Positions 49,742 through 55,749 of a DNA stretch of 55,749 bases are shown here, piece after piece. The stretch is from NCBI GenBank assembly GCA_945921515.1, contig CAMEKR010000002.1, forward strand, positions 1-55,749, read 5' to 3'. A model generated the notes under the pieces. The model was not told the DNA's origin, made no database searches, and saw only the letters and a program-made list of their open reading frames with translations. Position 1 is the first letter of the stretch, and the number at the start of each line of letters is the position of its first letter. Both the position numbers and the translations under genes were made by a program. This stretch comes from an uncultured Clostridia bacterium (GTDB lineage Bacteria > Bacillota > Clostridia > Oscillospirales > Ruminococcaceae).

Positions 49742-50605
49742 ATGTCTCAACATAAAAAGATAGCGGCGATACACGACCTTTCGGGTTACGGAAGATGTTC
49801 GCTTTCGGTTATTATACCGGTAATATCGGCAATGGGGATACAGGTATGCCCGGTGCCTACTGCGGTACTTTCCACCCATACCGGCGGATTTACCGATATG
49901 GCACTTGAAGACCTTACCGAGCATATCTCGGACTGCTATGAGCATTACAAGAGACTGGGACTGCAGTTTGACGCAATATATACGGGATTCATGACATCAT
50001 CCGAGCAGGTGGACAGCTGCCTTAAATTCTTAGACGGCAATCCCGATGCGCTTAAAGTAGTCGATCCCGTACTCGGAGACAACGGCAAACCATACAGCAC
50101 CTGCACTCCCGAGCTTATGAGAAGAATGAAGGAGCTTGTAGAAGAAGCGGATGTTATAACTCCCAACCTCACAGAGACCTGTATGCTTCTCGGTGAGGAA
50201 TGTCCGCCTATGATGTCGGTCTCGCAAGCACGGTCATGGCTTGCAAGACTGAGCAATAAGCCGCGCATAGTAGTAATAAAGGGCGTACCTCTTATCGACG
50301 ATGAAGGGCAGAAGCTGTCGAACATAGGCTTTGACAGAGAGAGCGGCAGTTTCTGGCGGATCGACTGGGATCACATTCCCATGCACTATCCCGGAACGGG
50401 TGATATTTTCACCTCGGTGCTGACAGCGTCATTGCTTAAAGGTGAGAGCCTGCCGATTGCGCTTAACCGTGCCACCACCTTTACCGAGATAGCGGTAAAA
50501 ACTACCTACAGCTACGGTACGGAGGCAAGGCAGGGCGTGCTATTTGAGGATTGTCTCAGCTGGCTTATGACAAATACCGTGCTCAGCGACTACAAACGGC
50601 TATAA
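49742..50605 (+). CDS. Pyridoxal/pyridoxamine kinase family protein
   Basis: KKIAAIHDLSGYGRCSLSVIIPVISAMGIQVCPVPTAVLSTHTGGF ... VVDPVLGDNGKPY ... MHYPGTGDIFTSVLTASLL. Confidence 0.92.
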   Translation: MSQHKKIAAIHDLSGYGRCSLSVIIPVISAMGIQVCPVPTAVLSTHTGGFTDMALEDLTEHISDCYEHYKRLGLQFDAIYTGFMTSSEQVDSCLKFLDGNPDALKVVDPVLGDNGKPYSTCTPELMRRMKELVEEADVITPNLTETCMLLGEECPPMMSVSQARSWLARLSNKPRIVVIKGVPLIDDEGQKLSNIGFDRESGSFWRIDWDHIPMHYPGTGDIFTSVLTASLLKGESLPIALNRATTFTEIAVKTTYSYGTEARQGVLFEDCLSWLMTNTVLSDYKRL

Positions 50606-50610
50606 TAAAG

Positions 50611-50645
50611 CAAAAACGCTTGTGAATCACTTCTCAAGCGTTTTC
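50611..50645. terminator. Bidirectional terminator between convergent pyridoxal kinase and comF genes
   Basis: AAAAACGCTTGTGAATCACTTCTCAAGCGTTTTCTTT. Confidence 0.75.
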
Positions 50646-51308
50646 TTTATTCTTATCATTTTTATTTACCGTTCTTGCAAATACGGCAAAATCAACAGCA
50701 TCACACTCCGACGGCAAAAGCGTGCGGAACACTTCTTCGAGCGTTGCTCCCGTAGTCGATACATCATCAACAACAAGGATATGCTTGCCGCTAAGCGCCT
50801 TAGCGTCGGACAGAGCAAAACTGCCCTTAAGATTATCAAGACGGTCTTTTCTTTTCAGCGACTTCTGCTCTTTTGTCCGTCGTATCTTTTCCACCGCTTT
50901 AACAACGGGTATGCCGGTAAGCTCGCTCAATTCAGCGCATATCTTTTCGGTATGGCTGTAGCCCTTCTTCCGCTTATCCGAGCTGTACATAGGTACGGGC
51001 ACCAATACATCCGGAAGCGTGTCATAGTGCTGTGTTATGCACTTCATCAGAGTATACGCCATAAAGCTGAGCTTACTGCCGTCACGGTTACGCTTAGCGC
51101 CAAGTACTATCCGTGAGGACTTGTCGTCATATCTGCATACGCAAAGCAGCCTGCCTGTGCAGAACTTCTGGGCAGTATAACTATACTCAAACTCTTCTCC
51201 GCACTCTTTGCAGATATAATCCATCCTGCCTATGACCTTATTGCATACGGGACAGCGGTTCGGAAAGAACACATCGAGCAAGGTTCTTTTAAGTTCGTAT
51301 TTAGTCAT
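50634..51308 (-). CDS. comF: ComF-family phosphoribosyltransferase-like protein
   Basis: LLDVFFPNRCPVCNKVIGRMDYICKECGEEFE zinc finger; VLVPVPMYSSDKRKKGYSHTEKIC; HILVVDDVSTTGATLEEVFRTL PRPP motif. Confidence 0.93.
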   Translation of the reverse strand: MTKYELKRTLLDVFFPNRCPVCNKVIGRMDYICKECGEEFEYSYTAQKFCTGRLLCVCRYDDKSSRIVLGAKRNRDGSKLSFMAYTLMKCITQHYDTLPDVLVPVPMYSSDKRKKGYSHTEKICAELSELTGIPVVKAVEKIRRTKEQKSLKRKDRLDNLKGSFALSDAKALSGKHILVVDDVSTTGATLEEVFRTLLPSECDAVDFAVFARTVNKNDKNKENA

Positions 51309-53430
51309 CGTGAATATCGTCTAAAAACGGATTTCTTATTTTTGAAGGCTTCTTAAGTCCGTCAAGCAGACGCTTGGCAGTATTCTTGCCGATAGCGCTG
51401 TTATCTGTACGGCCGGGTTTATCATCCTCGTCATACTCTTCAATATCATCTGCAAGCGGTGCGTCAAGTTTAATCACGGGTACGGGGCGTGGCGCTTCCG
51501 AAACGGTTTTCTCACTTTGTACGGACGCTGTAACAGCCGGTGCGGCTGAAGACGGCAGTATATCAAAATCATCCTGAGTTATGCGCTCGCCGCCCTGCTG
51601 TATCTCGGGATATTCTTCAGCTCCTGTAGTCTCGGCGGTGCGCTTGTACATACCTGCGGCATAACTGTTCTTTGACGGTGTACGCCTGTTGTAATCCGCC
51701 TTTGCAAACTCACCTGCGAATCCGCTGTCAGCGACAGGCGCATTATCGGCGGCGAAAGCTGCGTTAGCTTCTTTCTCTGCTTTTTCCCCGTCTATATCCG
51801 CTCCGCCTTTTGCTGACATATCGTCATCCGTTTCATCAAAGCTGAATATAGCATCAAGGGGCTTGAAGGTACGATCGCTTATCTTCCTGAGTCCCGTAAG
51901 GCTGTCGTCAAATGCACCGTCAAAAGGATTCTCAAAGACTGTTACCGAAATGTTTTCGGTATCTTCCGCTTTCATAACATGAACGGTCGGCTTTTCCTCT
52001 GTAAATACAGCAGAAGCTAACGAAGCGGCTTCTTGCTCCTGTTCTTGCTCTTCCTGTTCTTCTTGCTCACGCTCCTGCTTTCTTCTGCGGTACTCCTGCT
52101 CATACAGCACGCTTCGGTCTACTCTTTCAAATACGAAAGGCTTCACTTCGGGCTGTTTTTCGCTCTGTGAAGGTTGCTCGGGCTGTTTTGGCTGTTCAGG
52201 CGCAGGAGGTGCAAAATGCAGTTCGTGCGAGTACTTCTCAAACTCACGGAATTCCGCAATACTGAGCGTGTTATGCAGAATGCTCTCTTTTATCGCCATA
52301 AAGCTCTGATACCATTCTGCAAAATCACGCTGTGTCAGATCGACATTTATCCGCTTTGACATATATGTGTACAGCTCGCCCGTCATATCGTCAAGCTGTT
52401 TTATCTCATCGGGTGTTCTCGGAGGAACGGTAATGCTGAGCTCAAGGCAGGTGCGGCCGCCCTGCTGAACCTTACTGCAATAATCGTGGTCGTATTCGCT
52501 GTCACGGACAAAATATTCACCGCATCTCGCACAGCGCTGTAGAACTGCTCCGCTTTCAAGCAGAAGGTCTATCTCAAGGTCGATAACCGCCTTCAAGCTG
52601 TCCGAAACATATACCTTTTTCGGCAAAGAGCGCATTGTGCTGATTATAGTACTGAGTACGGAATCGGGCTTTTCGGGGATACTGCCCTTTACCGCCGCAA
52701 ACACATCCATAGCCTCATTGTCCGAATGAATATGAGAGAACGGCTTTTTTACCGTGTCGCTGTATTCTATATCCGTCAGCGACGACGCAACCGCCTTTGC
52801 GGTATTTCCCGTAATGAACGGTGCGGCAGGCAGTCTTCCTACCGTATACACTTTAGCAGAGGCAAAGCATTCGGTCGGATAACCCATCTCATTTGCGGCT
52901 ATGCTGAAGATAAGGTCAAAATAATCCCGTCTGCCGTATGCCTTTTCAAGCGTTGTCTTTTCGCTGAAGATAAAGTCGAGCTTTCGCTTTGCGTATTCCT
53001 GAAGCCTTAAAAGGCTTACCCACTGATTGACCGCCTTATTGTGACGATACTCTGTCAGCCGTGAAAAAAGCAGCTTATCAAACGGAGTCTTTGCGCTTAT
53101 AAGCTCGTTCCACAGGGTAGATATTCCTACGCCCTTCTCCCTGCAGATATATTCAATAAACAGGTCCTGAACAACCTTTTCGTAACTGCCGTGTATATTA
53201 GCCTCGACATATTTATGACACGCACTTACGCTGTTGCGAAGCGCAACGATATCTTCAAGGCGGTATTCTCCGGTTTCTCTGCATCGGTTGCAGTAATCAG
53301 TACTGCGCTTGATAAAACCGGAGAAGTCATACGAGGTAAATTTAAGTATAGACTGAGGATATGAAAAAGAATATATTTCGCCGGAGTTTATTCCGGTCAG
53401 ATTTATCATCCGTCTTTTACTCATATTCAT
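51301..53430 (-). CDS. Hypothetical protein with CxxC zinc-ribbon-like motif and Q/E-rich linker (possibly DUF6076-like)
   Basis: LQRCARCGEYFVRDSEYDHDYCSKVQQGGRTC; RRRKQEREQEEQEEQEQEQEAASLA; stop/start overlap with comF. Confidence 0.7.
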   Translation of the reverse strand: MNMSKRRMINLTGINSGEIYSFSYPQSILKFTSYDFSGFIKRSTDYCNRCRETGEYRLEDIVALRNSVSACHKYVEANIHGSYEKVVQDLFIEYICREKGVGISTLWNELISAKTPFDKLLFSRLTEYRHNKAVNQWVSLLRLQEYAKRKLDFIFSEKTTLEKAYGRRDYFDLIFSIAANEMGYPTECFASAKVYTVGRLPAAPFITGNTAKAVASSLTDIEYSDTVKKPFSHIHSDNEAMDVFAAVKGSIPEKPDSVLSTIISTMRSLPKKVYVSDSLKAVIDLEIDLLLESGAVLQRCARCGEYFVRDSEYDHDYCSKVQQGGRTCLELSITVPPRTPDEIKQLDDMTGELYTYMSKRINVDLTQRDFAEWYQSFMAIKESILHNTLSIAEFREFEKYSHELHFAPPAPEQPKQPEQPSQSEKQPEVKPFVFERVDRSVLYEQEYRRRKQEREQEEQEEQEQEQEAASLASAVFTEEKPTVHVMKAEDTENISVTVFENPFDGAFDDSLTGLRKISDRTFKPLDAIFSFDETDDDMSAKGGADIDGEKAEKEANAAFAADNAPVADSGFAGEFAKADYNRRTPSKNSYAAGMYKRTAETTGAEEYPEIQQGGERITQDDFDILPSSAAPAVTASVQSEKTVSEAPRPVPVIKLDAPLADDIEEYDEDDKPGRTDNSAIGKNTAKRLLDGLKKPSKIRNPFLDDIHDD

Positions 53431-53451
53431 ATCCTCCTTTAACTGTTAATA

Positions 53452-54246
53452 TCAATAGTCTTCGTCGGTATCATCGCTGTCGACAGCATCGAAGTTGAAC
53501 TCACGAAGCCGTCCGTCTACATAGAGGGTGTGTTTATCCTTCCACTCTATCTTTGCAGGCTTGTTGTAGTTGGATGTTATGATGTGAAGGCTTCCCATTG
53601 CGTTTCTGCACTCAAGGAAAGGCAGGCTGATATCGCCCTCGGTCTGCTCAAGGTAGAACGATACCGTTCTGCTGGCGTCTCCCTCGGGATCGACATAAAG
53701 CACCACTCTGTAATTTTCATCGGGGGAATACTGATAGCTTGTGCTTCGCCTTGATAAATCAACATCCATCAGCGTAATATTGCCGAACAGCATCTTGAAG
53801 GTAAGATAGACAAGCACTCCGACAACATACATTATAAGGTATATAGTACCGAGAATTATCTTGGTAGTTTCGCTCATTCCGCAAATAAAGAACACGAAAA
53901 CGCTGACGACTATCGGAGGTATTGCCGCTATCCAGTTTCCGAAGCCGAACAGAAGTATAGCAAAAGCAACAAACGGAGCTATCATTGCGACAATTCTTGT
54001 GATTATCTGCTTTCTGGTGAATATCATAATTCCCATAAATATCAAATTGATAAAAATGTACAGCGTGACAAGCGCACCCTGATGCGTAGGCTCAAGATAG
54101 AAGCCTAACATCAGCCATGCAACAAAGGAAAGAAATACGATATATCCAAGTGATAAAACCGATACTCCGAGTTTGAACCATTTATTTGTAAGAAAGTTTA
54201 TAACTTTTTCCATATGCCTTCCTTTCAAGCCCATACGGGCATTCAT
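53452..54246 (-). CDS. Multi-pass membrane protein, hypothetical
   Basis: Several hydrophobic helices (VLSLGYIVFLSFVAWLMLGFY, LVTLYIFINLIFMGIMIF) and a soluble C-terminal region. Confidence 0.75.
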   Translation of the reverse strand: MNARMGLKGRHMEKVINFLTNKWFKLGVSVLSLGYIVFLSFVAWLMLGFYLEPTHQGALVTLYIFINLIFMGIMIFTRKQIITRIVAMIAPFVAFAILLFGFGNWIAAIPPIVVSVFVFFICGMSETTKIILGTIYLIMYVVGVLVYLTFKMLFGNITLMDVDLSRRSTSYQYSPDENYRVVLYVDPEGDASRTVSFYLEQTEGDISLPFLECRNAMGSLHIITSNYNKPAKIEWKDKHTLYVDGRLREFNFDAVDSDDTDEDY

Positions 54247-54310
54247 CTGACAGCATTGCTTATTATATTGTATACCAAAACGATGAAAATTTCAAGTGCT
54301 AATTACAGAT

Positions 54311-54345
54311 AAAGCCGCTGAGCATTTCACATTTGCACAGCGGCT
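54311..54345 (-). terminator. Intrinsic terminator of ftsZ
   Basis: Minus strand GAGCCGCTG...CAGCGGCTTTATCT. Confidence 0.65.
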
Positions 54346-54362
54346 CGAATATTGTATTATTT

Positions 54363-55547
54363 TCAGTTTCCTCTGCTGTTAAGAAGCTCGGAAAGTGCCG
54401 AGAAAGGATCGTCGTCATCATCTGCGCTGCCCGGAGTTGCAGGGAACACAAGCGATTCTGAGAAAGGCTTTTCTTCTGAAATTGTCTGTAACGGCTGTTC
54501 GGATACCGTCTGTTCGGCAGGAGCAGAAGCAAGAACGGTCTTTGCTGCAGCACCATCGGGTTTAGCAAGAGTGTTATCTGAGCCGTCCTTAAAGCAGGTA
54601 GCAATTACAGTGATAATGATCTCATCTTCAAGAGAGCTGTCAAAAGTAACACCGTGTATTACCTGAACATCCTTTGCGGCTGACTCTGTGAGAAGCTCCA
54701 TAACCTTAGCTACATCTTCAAGAGGTGTGTCGTCGGAAATAACAAAGTTTACAAGAAGCTTGCCTGCGTTCTTGATAGAAGTTTCGAGCAGAGGGCTGTT
54801 AACAACTTCGTCTACCGCCTGCTCGGCTCTTTCGTCGCCCTTACCGTGACCGATAGCAATGTGAGCGTCACCTGCGCCCTCAAGAGTGGTCTTGGCGTCT
54901 TCAAAGTCGATATTTATCTCACCGCTACCGTTGATAACATCGGAAATTCCCTTTACTGCCTTGTACAGTATATCATCAACCATTGCATAAGCCGCCTTGA
55001 TGGATATGTTCTTTTCCTTAATGGTAAGTAAACGCTGATTGGGAACGATGACGAGTGCGTCAACGTGCTTTCTCAACTCTGCAATGCCCTGGAGGGCAAG
55101 ATTCATCTTATATTCTCTCTCAAAGTCAAAAGGCTTTGTAACAACGCCGACAGTAAGTATGCCCATCTCCTTGGCAATCTCAGCTACAACAGGAGCTGCA
55201 CCCGTACCGGTACCGCCGCCCATACCTGCCGCAATGAAAACAAGCGACGCACCTTTGAGAACTTCCTGAATATCATCTCTGTTCTCTTTTGCAGACTCTG
55301 CAGCAATAGGCGGGTTTCCGCCTGCACCACGGCCTCGTGTAGTCTTTCTTCCTATCTGTACACGCTCCATTGTGCTGCCGTCCTTTGCCTTAAGGGCAGA
55401 GACATCGGTATTTATAATAATAAAGTCAACGCCTTCGACATTGTTTCTGACCATGTTTTCTACTGCGTTTCCGCCGCCGCCGCCAACGCCGACAACCTTT
55501 ATCTTGACATCACGCTCAAACTCTTCTTCATCGAAATCAAAGTTCAT
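54363..55547 (-). CDS. ftsZ: Cell division protein FtsZ
   Basis: IKVVGVGGGGGNAVENMVRNNVEGVDFIIINTDVSALK ... VFIAAGMGGGTGTGAAPVVAEIAKEMGILTVGVVTKPF. Confidence 0.98.
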   Translation of the reverse strand: MNFDFDEEEFERDVKIKVVGVGGGGGNAVENMVRNNVEGVDFIIINTDVSALKAKDGSTMERVQIGRKTTRGRGAGGNPPIAAESAKENRDDIQEVLKGASLVFIAAGMGGGTGTGAAPVVAEIAKEMGILTVGVVTKPFDFEREYKMNLALQGIAELRKHVDALVIVPNQRLLTIKEKNISIKAAYAMVDDILYKAVKGISDVINGSGEINIDFEDAKTTLEGAGDAHIAIGHGKGDERAEQAVDEVVNSPLLETSIKNAGKLLVNFVISDDTPLEDVAKVMELLTESAAKDVQVIHGVTFDSSLEDEIIITVIATCFKDGSDNTLAKPDGAAAKTVLASAPAEQTVSEQPLQTISEEKPFSESLVFPATPGSADDDDDPFSALSELLNSRGN

Positions 55548-55698
55548 TTTAGCATTCCTCCGTATTTTTCCGGGTAAAACCGTTTACTATAATATTTTAA
55601 CAGATTTCTATAATAATTGCAAGCGTTTTAATAAAAAATATCATCATAATTTGAATACTGTTTATAAATTACCACAATATCTTGGGGCTTTCGCCATT

Positions 55699-55749
55699 TT
55701 ACTCTTCCGGTTCGGTCGAATATCCCGGCTCAATTTCGGGTTCGGACTC
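55699..55749 (-). CDS. C-terminal tail of a CDS truncated by window edge (acidic E/P-rich; FtsQ/DivIB is a positional guess)
   Basis: Minus frame ...ESEPEIEPGYSTEPEE* open to the window end, directly upstream of ftsZ. Confidence 0.45.
   Translation of the reverse strand, partial: ESEPEIEPGYSTEPEE

Overview
The window looks like a chromosomal segment of a low-to-mid GC Firmicute (Clostridia, Ruminococcaceae/Oscillospiraceae-like), judged from gene content and order. It is mostly core genes: nrdG, a Fur-family regulator, smpB, gdhA, proC, an ECF folate transporter behind a THF riboswitch, pfkA-dnaE-whiA-rapZ-murB-glk-PHP-hprK, rpsB-tsf, ruvX, malic enzyme, dusB, alaS, HIT, comEC, holA, rnmV, clpB, a pyridoxal kinase, comF and ftsZ. 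There is one tRNA-Leu(GAG). Two separate MBOAT/DHHW acyltransferase pairs are present. The most unusual material is non-coding. (1) At 5634-5803 there is a bidirectional array of about seven short hairpins with different stems, separated by a constant ATGATAT/ATATCAT spacer. It lies just upstream of a four-helix-bundle (S23/IVP-like) gene that carries an in-frame amber codon. (2) Two intergenic structured elements (26137-26306 and 45861-46096) share the termini CAGCTTGTCGAAAAAGT...GGTTTATCGACAG, and each is flanked by a pair of similar terminator hairpins. (3) A ~98-bp structured direct repeat lies at 11843-12036. (4) An inverted repeat overlaps the -35 of a sigma-A promoter driving a ribbon-helix-helix-like gene plus clpB. 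No CRISPR array, prophage, rRNA operon or complete transposase gene was seen. All family assignments are from motif recognition; no searches were run.
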